From Boswellia sacra (Eukaryota > Streptophyta > Magnoliopsida > Sapindales > Burseraceae): a stretch of 64,000 nt of DNA. Both the position numbers and the translations under genes were made by a program. The stretch covers positions 248,001 to 312,000 of the forward strand of contig SNVD02013097.1 in the NCBI GenBank assembly GCA_013180625.2, read 5' to 3'. Below are positions 1-11,900 of the stretch, in pieces (position 1 is the stretch's first letter; each line of letters begins with the position of its first letter). The notes under the pieces are model-generated. The model did not search any database and had not been told where the DNA came from. It worked only from the letters and a program-made list of their open reading frames with translations.

Positions 1-566
1 CTACTTTCTCTTTTTAGTAATTTACTTTTTCTAACCACCAATCATATTATTCAAAAATTTATGATTAAATTAAGGCTAAAGAAAGAATCCTTTGTTGGTA
101 ACAAATACTCTTTTACACACACTAAGTTGGCAAACTGATATACATATAGGTTAAGCCCTGCATCCTTGAAAATCTGAAAATTATAAACCATTCCCCAAAA
201 TTTGATGAGAGGCAGCCCTGCCCTGATAGGTATTCATTTTGTTTGAAAAATCAACTGGAAAACACCTGAAACCTGTGGATGAAAGCATGGCCATAGCATC
301 CATTGGTAGGTTGAGTAACACTTAGGTTAAAATAGAGTAATAATTTATATGAATAATATGAAGAGATTCAGCAACATGAAATAGAAGCAGAAATTCCTCA
401 TGAACGTTAGATAATTAGCAATTCTTGAGATTTTACACCCAGAAAACATTAAAAAGATGGTTTCTTAGTTCAACCTAGATGATACATCAGGTGAATTATC
501 ACACAAAAATATAGTTACAGCTACAATAGCGCATCTTCTGGTGAAATGCTTCAAGAGTTATAATGA
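1..566. other. 3' flank of the SCL1-like gene
   Basis: AT-rich sequence beyond the stop codon of the minus-strand GRAS gene. It should include that gene's 3' UTR. I see no other coding signal, RNA gene or repeat in it. Confidence 0.5.
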
Positions 567-2312
567 TCACGTCCAAGCTGAGGCAACAATCAAGCTTTTG
601 TCTTCCCACCCAAAATGAAGTAAACCCAATTCCTCCTTCAGCTTGTACCTGTCACAGTATTGCTTTATAAGTTTCCGAATCATATCGATCACATTTTGAC
701 TCATTGGACATATAGTGAAGCCCGCCATTGTCATCCTAGCTCTCCATTTCCCAGCAACCTCATACCGCTCTATTCTTTCCTCTCCCTCGCATGCAACAAT
801 ATTAACTATGTCACGTGCCAGACATTGCCGTTCAACATTCATTCTGTCCTGACTCTCCCTGGGAAGAGTTGCATCAAGAGACTCGAACACGGCAGAGTAG
901 TAATTGTAGGCTTCCATAAACCTTGGGAAAAAGGGGGCAGTGTTTGTGTTCACATCTTGTTCAACAACTGTTACAAGTTTTGGATTCAAGCTCTTAACCA
1001 TCCGAAGCAGCTGGTCTCGTTGATTTACTGTTGAGACACTCTCATCAGGCATATGGTGAAGCTGAAAAGCAAAGTTTACAATAATTGCTTCCCCAGGCCT
1101 ACAGTCCAGCATTGAAGGAGTGACAAGTGAAGTCTTTGAGGGCACTGCATGAAACTCAAATGATACTCCCAATGCTTCTGCTAGCTTCTCAAGCCTTAGT
1201 CCTATAATCTGAAGGCCTCCAACAGAACGTTGAAATGACTCTGGGTCATCAACCCCAGTCAATCTCAAGTGAGGCTGTTTACCAGGCTGAGAAGCAATAG
1301 TTTGTATCAGCGTGATGTATTGACTACCTTGATTAATGTCAAAATCTATTATATGTACTCTCTTCTCATCTTTAAATGCCTCAATAACAGCGCCATTTGC
1401 TGCCATAAACCCAAATTTGAAGCAAGGGCACACCTCAAAGAGGATCTGCATGGCAGCAAGCCTGTCAGAGGAAGGGGGCTCCTTGCATTTTAAAGCTTTA
1501 TAGAGAAACTTGCCAGAGGCTGCCATTCGAGCTGCAAGACCTTCCACCATGTAGGCTGCGATCCTCTGAGGAGGGTCCCCTTGAATTGAGACCATCTGCC
1601 GGAGCTCATTTATTATTGCTGTTGCTTCCTCAATGTTTCCTTCTGACAGTGCAGCAGCGCAATCTATAAGCATCTTCTTAGGAGTCCTAGGAGATAATTG
1701 TGATACTTCTTTGTTGCTGCTGATACTGCTGAGGATGGAATCTGAGGATGAGGATTCCTTCGGTGAGTCATGAAAGGGAACACTCTGGATTGTGTCTGAC
1801 CATTCACCTTCAATTTCCATACCTTGACCAGTGACAAACATATCATTATCATCAAGCAGCGCTCTCTCCAGTTCTTGAAGCTTGATTCTCATTGAATCGT
1901 CATCATATTCTACGGGACCTGAACTTTCACTTTCCAAGTAATCTGATTCAAAATTGGGTTGATAGCCATCACAGGGTCTCATAGACGTAAAAGAACTGTC
2001 TAATGGTTTTTCAGCAGCCATGGGGAAGCTCAAACCAGCTCTTAGCTGGTATGAAGAAGCACCTTGTGGGTGAAATGAAGTATCTGAGATGCCAGAACTT
2101 GAGGGGTGTATTAGTTCTTCTGTTGGAGAGTCAAGGATGTACTTCTCATAACTCTCAGAGCAATAAGAATCTGTTGTGTACATCATTTTATGATTATCAG
2201 AGCTGAAGACTTGAGTAGACAGCGCAGAGCTATCATTGCTCCCCTTCAATGAGTAGTGCTTAGGATTTCTATATGATGTTGTAGATGGCTCTGCAGACCT
2301 AACTAACGACAT
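567..2312 (-). CDS. SCL1: GRAS-family transcription regulator, SCARECROW-LIKE 1 type (PAT1 branch)
   Basis: A 581-residue uninterrupted reading frame. Residues 1-205 are a low-complexity, Ser/Asp-rich variable region typical of the PAT1 branch. The GRAS domain follows from about 208: the leucine-rich region starts near the PKKMLIDCAAALSEGN stretch, the VHIID motif is at 319-323, a PFYRE-type segment is near 460, and the SAW motif closes the protein (GWEDKSLIVASAWT at the end). Length is close to Arabidopsis SCL1 (about 590 residues). GRAS proteins act in the nucleus as transcriptional co-regulators; PAT1-branch members are linked to phytochrome and stress signalling, but the exact role of SCL1 is poorly known. 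The coding region is a single exon, usual for the family. The ATG at 2310-2312 is chosen because it begins the conserved-looking N terminus and a probable intron acceptor lies about 60 bp upstream. No disruptions seen. Confidence 0.93.
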   Translation of the reverse strand: MSLVRSAEPSTTSYRNPKHYSLKGSNDSSALSTQVFSSDNHKMMYTTDSYCSESYEKYILDSPTEELIHPSSSGISDTSFHPQGASSYQLRAGLSFPMAAEKPLDSSFTSMRPCDGYQPNFESDYLESESSGPVEYDDDSMRIKLQELERALLDDNDMFVTGQGMEIEGEWSDTIQSVPFHDSPKESSSSDSILSSISSNKEVSQLSPRTPKKMLIDCAAALSEGNIEEATAIINELRQMVSIQGDPPQRIAAYMVEGLAARMAASGKFLYKALKCKEPPSSDRLAAMQILFEVCPCFKFGFMAANGAVIEAFKDEKRVHIIDFDINQGSQYITLIQTIASQPGKQPHLRLTGVDDPESFQRSVGGLQIIGLRLEKLAEALGVSFEFHAVPSKTSLVTPSMLDCRPGEAIIVNFAFQLHHMPDESVSTVNQRDQLLRMVKSLNPKLVTVVEQDVNTNTAPFFPRFMEAYNYYSAVFESLDATLPRESQDRMNVERQCLARDIVNIVACEGEERIERYEVAGKWRARMTMAGFTICPMSQNVIDMIRKLIKQYCDRYKLKEELGLLHFGWEDKSLIVASAWT

Positions 2313-2372
2313 TGTTTTCTTTCAACTTGCTCAGCTTTTGAGGAAGAAAAGTTGTACCATAGATCTTTTGTC

Positions 2373-3787
2373 CTGCCAAACAAATTATCACATAGGTATC
2401 ACAGTAGATAATCAATGTCGTAGAAACCACCAACTACCGTAATTTTTTTTTTTAATAGTTTGTTGTTGATTGGGAAAGCATTAAGATGACTGAAAACTAT
2501 CAAACTACAATTGACAATTCTATATTTCTATTCTTAAAGAAACATGATGTTACCATGCTCAAAACACTTTTTAGCTTCACTTCCACCTTGTATAAATTCC
2601 TATTCTTAAAGAAACAAGGCTAGAGAGTCCATTTTGAAGACATAATTCGGAGAAGAAAAAAGAAAAAAGATAAGACCAAAGCAACTTTTCTGCTTTGCTT
2701 CCACCTTCTATAGATTCCCATGCTTGTCATATAAATTGCAATTCAATTCACTGAATGAAATAATTCCTCTCTCTTGAGCTTCAAAAAGTAAACAATAATG
2801 TGGAGTTGAATATTGATTTTGGAAGTTTAGCAGAAGAAAATGGATTTTCAACCTTACATTCGGATTAATTAAGTTTCAAAGACAGATTTTTCTATGTAGG
2901 GTTAAACCATAAATTGTCTGGGGTTGTGCTGATTTCTGTGTTTGATATTTCAAGACAAATTTTGTTTTTGTAAACATAATTCCTAAAGAACCTGAAGGAA
3001 ATAGAAGCTTCATTAGTTTCTATTTACTTGTCTTTCCTCACAGCAGTGAATTTTTGTTGATGTCCAGACTCTTGTACAATTTTAGATGTACTTTCTTTTT
3101 GTCATAGATGGAGTAGAGTCCGCAAGAGATAGAGAATAAAGGAATAGACACAAAGAATCAAAGAAAAATTTGTTGCTCATTTTGCAAGAATCAAAGTGAG
3201 TGAGTTAACTTCCAATAATCCAGGTCTGAAATAAGTTCTATTTTCCAACAGCAGAACCAACTCAACAAAGACTGCTTCAGCAGAGTTATATCTTTTAAAA
3301 GGACACTTCATGAAAGATCTAGTTATTCTTTAATAGTTCCTAAACAAGCTAAATACCCATGTTGTTAAACCACAGTTTGCTTACTTCAAACAATTTTAAA
3401 CAGTGGCAAAAGATCCTTTCAGAAAATTCCATGGCTGAGCATCTAAGCCGAGAATAACTATTAAACACAATTTTTCACCTTTCTCCAATGAAAATTTTTT
3501 TCCAGAGTCTGATAACCTCTTTTGATGAAAGCAGAGGTCGTATACTCTTTTTTTTTTTTTTTAATACATGTAGAAAACAAAACAAGAATCAATTTTTGTG
3601 CTTAGAACAAAGAAATTCAGTTGAAAGAGAGATCGATGCAAAGCCAATCCAAAGATTACAAAAACATACCTTTTTGGTAAACAAATTCTACAAACATAAG
3701 ATAAATGCAATCACACTCATCATGGAAGAAGAACAGCAAAAATTGTACCAAAAAAGAATGGAAGAAACTCATGCTGAGTACGCATAC
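2373..3787 (-). other. Probable 5'-UTR intron of the SCL1-like gene
   Basis: On the minus strand, TTGTTTGGCAG followed by a purine-rich stretch makes a good acceptor ending at 2373, about 60 bases before the ATG. Upstream, CATCAG|GTATGC at 3788/3787 is a good donor; a second candidate, AAAAAG|GTATGT, lies at 3670/3669. Leader introns are common in GRAS genes of this branch. The intron is inferred from splice motifs alone; cDNA would decide which donor is used. Confidence 0.5.
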
Positions 3788-3941
3788 CTGATGCAGGACA
3801 AAGGCCTTAAGTCAAGAGCAAACAGCGGAGATGATTACAATAGTCAAAACCTGCAAGTCCAGCAAAATCCCATATGAAGATGAACCTCAGAATTGTCTCT
3901 CAAGCAAAAAGAAAAACCTCAGCCTTTGACCTCTTGGACAG

Positions 3942-3950
3942 TTTTTATAT
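3942..3950 (-). promoter_or_regulatory. Candidate TATA box of the SCL1-like gene
   Basis: The minus strand reads ATATAAAAA here, placing a transcription start near 3915 and giving a non-coding first exon of roughly 125 bases that would end at the donor at 3788. Motif-only evidence. Confidence 0.35.
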
Positions 3951-3960
3951 TGAAGACAAT

Positions 3961-5579
3961 CCTATCAAAAAGCAAATAAGACTTTTTATGGTAACTTTGG
4001 ATTAAAAAAACAATTCAGATTGTGAGGTTAGGTATGGTTTAAAAACAACAAAACCACATAGCAAACAATATATAAATATATAAAACACACAACACAACAA
4101 GGCAAGCAAGCTGCCACAAAAAACCAAACTTGGACAAAGAAATATAAACAAGCAGTTAAAGACCCAGATAAGAAAAAGCAATACAATATTAAAATAATAG
4201 TTAGTTGAGATTATTTGAGCTACCCACTTGAAGAATCTGAACGGATCAATATTCCAAAGACTTGGTAACAAAACAACCACTATAAAAGAAAATCTATCGT
4301 TCTGGAATCTGACAAAGTGTAAGAAAAGGCAGTGAGAAACTCACCAGCAAATCAAATTTTTAATTCGTTTAATCTTTTTGATTTTAAGAGAAACTTCTTA
4401 GCTTCATCATTAAATGAGAATTGAGAAGTTTCATTTCCCTTTGCTTTTACTATTCCTTTGAGTTGCTGTTTGTTTGCATGTTTATACTACCAACTTGTCT
4501 GACTCCCACTTCTCTGACCGTACAATTTCACGCTGCTATGGTGTAGTCCAGGAGTAATGTTATGGTTGTACTATCATTTCCTCAGCCAATCGTGACCGCT
4601 CCATTGGCTCATCAAATTGCAACCGACACCTATGGTCAATTTTCTTTATGGGAGTTGATATATGATTGTATAATTTGCAATCAATTCATTCCTTCAAAAC
4701 TATACAACCTCGTTTGATACAAAATCATTGCACGGTGGAACTCATTTTATTTATTAATTTTTTATTTTTATCTTCAATAAATTTACATCAAGGTCGGCTA
4801 TATAAATTTAGTTATTTATGTTTATTATATACATAAACTTATTTTAATTTTTTGTAAATATTATCTTAAAATAGAAAATAAATTTTATCATTTATTGTTT
4901 ATGTTATAAAAGGAAACCAAAGTTTTATAATTTTTTTTAATAACTTAACTTTTTAAAATTTAGTAGAAAAAGGTTTATCTGATATTAACAAAAATAATAA
5001 GTTCTCTCCGTTTGGTTATTTGGTTATGTATTTTGTGTTTTTATTTCTAAAATTTTTATTTTGATACGAAAATAAGAGATATGTTGACACGTCCTATAAA
5101 AAATTGAATTGTGTAAAAATATGTTTACTTATGTGTATTTTATGTTTATTTGAAAATGAATGATATTTGAAAAAAATAAAATATATTATTTTCAAATATT
5201 ATAAAATCATTAAAATATAATAATTAATGAATAAAATTATTTATATTAAAATTATAAAAATATTGGAAATAAAAATAACAAAAAAAGACAAATTATTTAA
5301 GTAGAGAGTAGTTTAAAAATAAGAAAAAGCTTTTTTAGAGAGAATGATTTAATAAAAATACTTAAACAAACATGTATTACACGATATCTTAGTTCAAGAA
5401 TAAAAACATGAAAAAATAAATAAAATGGGTAAACAAGTAGGATTAACTTGAGGGATTATTTAGTTTTAAAGTTTCATATTTCAAATGATTATATAACTAA
5501 ACTTTAACCTTAAGGACAAAAATATATTTTCAAATGGGTTGTAGACGTGTTAAAATACAATTTCAATGAGTTGAGATAT
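3961..5579. other. Intergenic, upstream flank of the SCL1-like gene
   Basis: AT-rich with long A and T runs. A moderately GC-richer patch around 4500-4650 carries CCAAT and CCATTGG elements and may belong to the promoter of the minus-strand gene. No coding signal. Confidence 0.4.
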
Positions 5580-5950
5580 TTCTTTTAAATTTGATTATTT
5601 TGACAAAATTTTGGAAGATATAATTGTACTAAGGACAGGTGTAGGGCGATGGTAGAAGAAGGCGGAAAGGGCTGTGATGGTGGTGAGTGACGCAAGATCA
5701 ACGTAATTGAATTGAATTGATAGAGTAAGCGTAGCGTATGTGTATGCGTTGAAATGGAAATGTAAAAACGAGTAATGACCATCCAAAATTGATAATGTCG
5801 GAAAGTCAAAAGGTCCTCTTTTCTAGATTCTGTACATTTGCGTTGCAGCTCCGCTGGTCCATTTTCGAGCAATTTCAGCAACACCGTCCCCCTCTCCTCT
5901 CTGCCCTTTTCAATTGCGTGTTCGCTCCTCCTTTCCAAGCGCATCTGTCA
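5580..5950. other. GC-richer patch with a 119-codon minus-strand frame, unassigned
   Basis: This 370-bp island is clearly richer in G+C than the surrounding DNA. On the minus strand it holds a 119-codon frame beginning MRLERRSEHAIEKGREERG. The first 45 codons look compositionally gene-like (many Glu/Arg/Lys), while the rest is Thr/Ser/His-rich and unconvincing. I do not recognise it. It could be a first exon or a relic of a gene, or simply non-coding. Confidence 0.2.
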
Positions 5951-8900
5951 CTCAAATGACTAATATGCCCTTATAAAAAAAAAAACTACCTAAATGTTGG
6001 AAAAAATTGGCATATCCAACTCTTTTAGAAATACTTTTTCTTTCCCCCACTTTTTTTTTCCTTATTTTTTTGAAAAGAAATTAATTTCTAAAGTTATTGA
6101 ATTGATATCAAAAAAATAACTTATGACATTCAACTCCATAAGTAGGCCTTTTTTTAATATATATATCATAAAATACTATTTTTTGATGTTATGTTTCTAC
6201 TTCACTCTAAAGCTGTGTTTATTCTTGAATTCAAGACTTGTTTTCTGTACTGTACATTTTTCAATGCATTTTACATTTAATATCAATCATATATCATTTT
6301 CAAAATTCAAAATAATTTAAAATCAATCACATATTCTTAAATCCAATTGAAAAAAAAAACCAAATCACAAAACGAATACACCTTAAGTTGCCATATGGGT
6401 GATCAAAATCAAATATTAGAAGAATAAATATTTTTCTTTAAAATAGTATTATAATTTTTTTTTGTATTCTTTAAAAATTTTCATGTTTTATAAACTGTTA
6501 TTATATCATTTATTATAATATACTAAATCTTGTATATATAAAAGATTCCCTAATCAAAAATTTTTATCCTTTAAATGAATTTCTTAGAGTTAAAGAAAAA
6601 TGGATAACATTTTCTTCTCAAGAAACTAAAAGGGAGAAGTTAGGAGGAACGCGTGGGAGTACGGAATTGAAAAATAAAAAAAGCAGTCAAAAAAATGGTT
6701 AAAGTAACACAGTGGATTAAGATTTGTTTATTGATTTGTAATGGGGAAAAAAGTCCATTTAGGAAGAAAATAAGAGCTTAGTGTCCTCATTGCTTTGAGA
6801 AAATGGTAATGGGAAATGAATCAAAGCCGGCATGAATCATTCCCAAAGATTAAAGGTTTTATTAGTTAAAATTAGGCATTGAAAAATTGATGCTCGCTCC
6901 ATCATCCGCAGATCATGTCCAACTTTTTAATTTCTTAATATAAAGTCTTAATCATCCTTGGCCTAAGCTTATCTTATCCAGACCCACCAAGAGTGTTGTG
7001 TTGGATTCTCTCTGGCTAATGCATCACCCTCTATATTATTACTACCTACGATACGACAAGTAAATTACTTTAATTAGTCAATGGGTGATGCTTAATTCAG
7101 GTCTTATCAATCCATTATTTAAGGATGAAACTCTCTTAATTTAGAGAATGTGTTTGGCAGTTAATATTTGGCACTACCTTTATATATGTTTCTTAGAATC
7201 CCCATCACTAAGATTAATTTTCTAACATAATCTAAAATTTGGGGAAACTACTATTTGTTCTATGTGTTGTTTTTTTTAATGGATGATTAAATTAATGAGC
7301 TTATATTAAATTGCTTTTCACTTATTGATGAGTTTCTGAGTTGACCATATTACAATTTATCGTGATTCTATAACTTTTTCTAAAAGCTTTTGAACACTTT
7401 TTAGAATCCTTATAGTAGTTTTATTCAAGTTTTCACTTTTTCATGAGTTTTCAATAATTTGAACCTATGATATTTGTATAAGATAAAAACTTTTTTTTTG
7501 ATAACCCAAATTGAATCGGACAGGTTAGGCTCCAGAAGAGCACGAAACTGATACTTTAATGTAGGTGAATGCACTAAGTCTCAGGCTTCAATTGGGGGGT
7601 CAGTCAATCACCCCAACCCCATGATCCAAGAGACAACAAGGGGTGTAAACTTTAAGTTTTCACAAGAAGGGTACGAAACTGAGATCTTGATATAACTGAA
7701 AATTACAAGTCTCAAACCCCTCGACCAATTGGACTATCCCTCAAAAGTTATAAAAACACTTCACCATAATAATTTTACAATTTTTAATTTCTCATACACG
7801 TTGAAACACTTTTTCATTCTGGTTTCACTTCCACCCTCGTTTTTGTTGTTTTTCATTTTCGAACAAATTGCTTTGTACTTCTCGGAAAGTATTATAATCA
7901 TATCTTGACCATATTGTAAATTAAAAAATAATTTTCATAGAGTAAACTATTTTGGGTAGAACTGAACCAATGATTGAATTTGAAGCCAACTGATGATGAA
8001 TACCCAAGGGTACGTAGTGGGAGACAACATTATATTGATATTCCAAGCAAGTCTTCTCAATTTACCACAAAAAAATAAGAAAAACTTTGGAATATTTTCT
8101 TCTTTTCTGTTTGGTCATTTCCAATTCCATCATGCATGTTTCCAAGTTTCTATTCATAAACAGAGGCGACCACAGACTTTTAGAATCCGTTGATTCAAAG
8201 TCGTGGAATACAACTTCTTGGAATTTTTTTTTAATTTTTATTCTGTTAGCTATTACAACTTTAATTTATTTTATGTATAGTTTTACCTAACATTTAACAA
8301 AATTAGATAATTAAATTATTTGACTGGACTGGCCTCTGCCTAAAAGACCTGGCTGCCACTTCGTCTTTTGTCGAAATTTAATTTGGAAAGTAAACATGGT
8401 TGCTTCATTACTTCTCAGAATCTGATTTTGTTTATAATTGAGATGGTCCAAGTCTTTATAGGGTCATCATACAATAATATCCCATTCATAAAATTATTAC
8501 TCTAATATTTTAATAATGTATATATTTTTATTACTGTGTAATATTAAATTATTACCATTTTCCATCTAATGTTACCGAAATATTGTTGCACAGTAACATA
8601 AGATTGTTTGTTCGATAACATTAAAGGAATAAAAAAGTCTATCTAGTATATTATCAGAAGAAAAGAAAAGAAAAGTTGAGTTAATTTATAGTTAAAATTT
8701 AATTTTATGAGTCGCACACGGACACAGGTTTGCAAGAAATGTTGCTCATGGGCCTAAAACAGGTATAATTGGGCTCCAAGTCCTGCCTGCATGTCTAATG
8801 GGCCAACATGATATTGACAGAAGAGTTTGGGCTCCTTTGAACTCCTAGTAAGCTGTGTCCGTCCCTATGAGCCAATCAATTCTCTCATAACCGACCACTT

Positions 8901-11900
8901 TAAGTCACATCCATATTTAATAATGGAGTAGTGCTATATGTTGAGCATCTCACCTATCTTCTCAATATATGTATAAAAACGGTTGCTCACAACGCAATTC
9001 AAGTTTCTTGAAGCACCAATGGTTTTCAAAACATGTTGCATATGGAGGAAGACTAGTATGTTGTTCTCAGTCTTGGAATGCCTCAAGCATAGAAGATCTT
9101 TTTCAAGTATATGGACTTGTGAACTTAAATCCATCACTCATCAGAATACATCTTATTCGACGTTTTAATGGTTTCTTGAGTCTATATTTCTTATCCTCTC
9201 AAGTTCTTAGTTACTGTAAGACTACTTCCTTTCCTTTCCTTTCCTTGCCGGGTTTCACAAATAGCAACCATAGATAACAATATGGTATATTTTGAATCTT
9301 TTTTAGAAAAAAAATTGAGTCGAATATCTCAATTGCATACTAGCCTTCCTTTCTTGTGGATTAATTTATAATCAATAATAATTAAAATATTTGTCAAGTT
9401 AATTCCACTAATAAAAGACGTGATAGTAACTCTATATTTTCTTCATCATAACTTTTTTGAAATTATAAAATTTCTATTTTAAATGGAAGATGAAAGTTAT
9501 TGAGATAATAAGTGAGGACTAAATAGAACTATCTAATAACGGAGATAGATTCATATAATACAAAAATGATATAGAAAATTTAGAAATCAGAAAAATGAGG
9601 ATGGGAGAGAGTTAGTGCATGGGGTTACATATGTTAATTAGAACTCCTCCTGCTCCTCTATCCATCTTGTTTTTTATACTAAATAATAGTCTAGACTTCA
9701 TTATATATTTATTTTATCACGAATTTATGTGGTAAAAATTTATTTTACAGCTAACATATATACACAATTTTTAAAATTTTATTGGCTTACCATGTAAAAG
9801 CTCCATCCGTACACGTTTAAATTGTAAGTTTGCAACAGTAGAACCTTCTATTTTACAACATATAATGTCACTTACAATGTGGATCCACAAAACACAATAC
9901 TGGGGTTAACAATAATGCAAATATTAATGTGAAATGCAAATCTAGTGTAGCGACATTATTTTCTTTTAAAGAAAGTAAAACAGTCGGTTTCCATTTAATT
10001 TTCTTAAAGAAAATATATACTCAGTCAGGTTTTAGAGAGAAAAAACTAGTGGGGAAATGTTTTAGGAGTAAAAGAAATGAGAGAATATAATATCACGATT
10101 ACATAAGAAAATTTGCATACTAAAACTTAAAAGCAATACGAAACGATATATCAAATATAAATTAATTGAATATATGAAAGATAGGTTAATAACAAACATT
10201 GAATTGAATTAAACTAACTACTTTATTATATTAATTAATTAGACAAGGGGTAACATTGATTTAAAAATACAATAAGTTAAATCAATTCAAAGGCATGGTG
10301 TGCATTTACCACTATTTCTATTGCTAAATCTGTGAGCTAACTATTTTTATACAATAAATTGAGCCCCACTTTATTTTTTTAGATGTTATAAACCAATTAA
10401 ACTTTTATTATTATATATTAGACTATTTTTCAGAACCAGTTCCAGCTGCCAAGCACCACCTCCCCCAGCATTTAGCATATATATACATTACTATATCAAG
10501 AAATCGTTTTATTTACAAAACGCCATTTGGTAATTAAAGATCGAACTTTACTTTATCAAACACCATTTGATTAATTAATCATTATGATATTCCCCGATTA
10601 TCGCAATCTCATGACTGGAAAAATTAAATTATTGACATCTTGTTTAGCTTGCACAAGGCAGTAAACATGGCCACATAGAAGAGAAATCAAAGTTAACAAC
10701 ATCAATCTAATCAAATAAGAGAGAGTCAAGATCATAACGGGATATCATATTATTATCCTATGAATTAATTAATTAATCAATAATTTTATAGGGCATAGCT
10801 GTTTATTTATGCATAAAATAAAGTTGGGAGTTCCTGATTTGATGATTTACTCAATCTAAAATATGATATTTATCATTAATAATTATTGTAGTGTTTGGAT
10901 GATGAAGTGGTAGGTGGAATGTCATACTAGAAATAGCTAGCCAATAGGTACAATAACCGTCACAACTGCTATTTGCCCTTCTCATTATCATATAGATTAT
11001 AATATAATATTGTGGCGTAAAGCATGTTATTAGATGACTAGAAGGGGCAAGCAATTAGCTAGGGCTAAACATTTTCATCAATTGAACAAATATACCATAC
11101 ATTGCTCCACAGGAAAGGCGGCGTAATAGTAAAACACTCACCAACCTTGATTTCGAAATGTTTTCATGCTCAACAGCTGGTTCTCTTCTATCTACCCCTT
11201 TAATTGTGGCCATTGATCCAGGTGTTTTTCGAGTGTTTCTAGCTCTAAATTAAGTGTTTCAGAAATCAGAATAATAAAAAATATATATATCTATTTTAAA
11301 ATTTATTTGATAAGATTCAGTTAAAATAATGGGTAGGATTTATGAACTTATGAATACAGCTTAATCAAAGGTTTCTTTTTTTTTTTTTAATAAAAAAAGA
11401 TGATACGTATGCATGCGACGCGACTCATGATAAATATTATGAGTATCATAGAAATTAATAAATAAGTTTATATTCTTGTTTGTGTGTTAAGATCGACAAA
11501 ATGTGATGACATGATTGAGTGGGTGTGGAGAAAAATGTTTCTTAAGTTTAGAGCTTTATAAAAATTAAATGAATTATATCAATAACATCAAATCGCATAT
11601 TAAGTTATAATTTTGACTTATTGACGGGCAGCCACTGTCATTAATGGGTGACTATCTTGATTTTGGGTAATATTAAAGAATAATAATCAAATTAATTATG
11701 GGACCATATTGCCTCCTGGAACTTAAATAGTAAAATTAATTTAAGAATTCTAGCCAGTTGCAGGTTGTATTAGAATTTTATGTCATGTAAATTACAATCT
11801 AAAACTGCCCGATTGGCGGACTAAGCTATAGCCACTTGTTGTAGATGTAATCCTTTCCTCAATTCATCTTTGAATGATATCATGAAGTGTAGATAAGGCA

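Noticed and set aside
660..2206. Plus-strand frames of 67-124 codons opposite the GRAS gene
   Set aside because: They are antisense shadows of a strong, conserved coding region and show no protein-like composition.
8934..9277. Overlapping frames of 61-102 codons on both strands
   Set aside because: No recognised domain, low-complexity ends, AT-rich context and no splice or promoter support.
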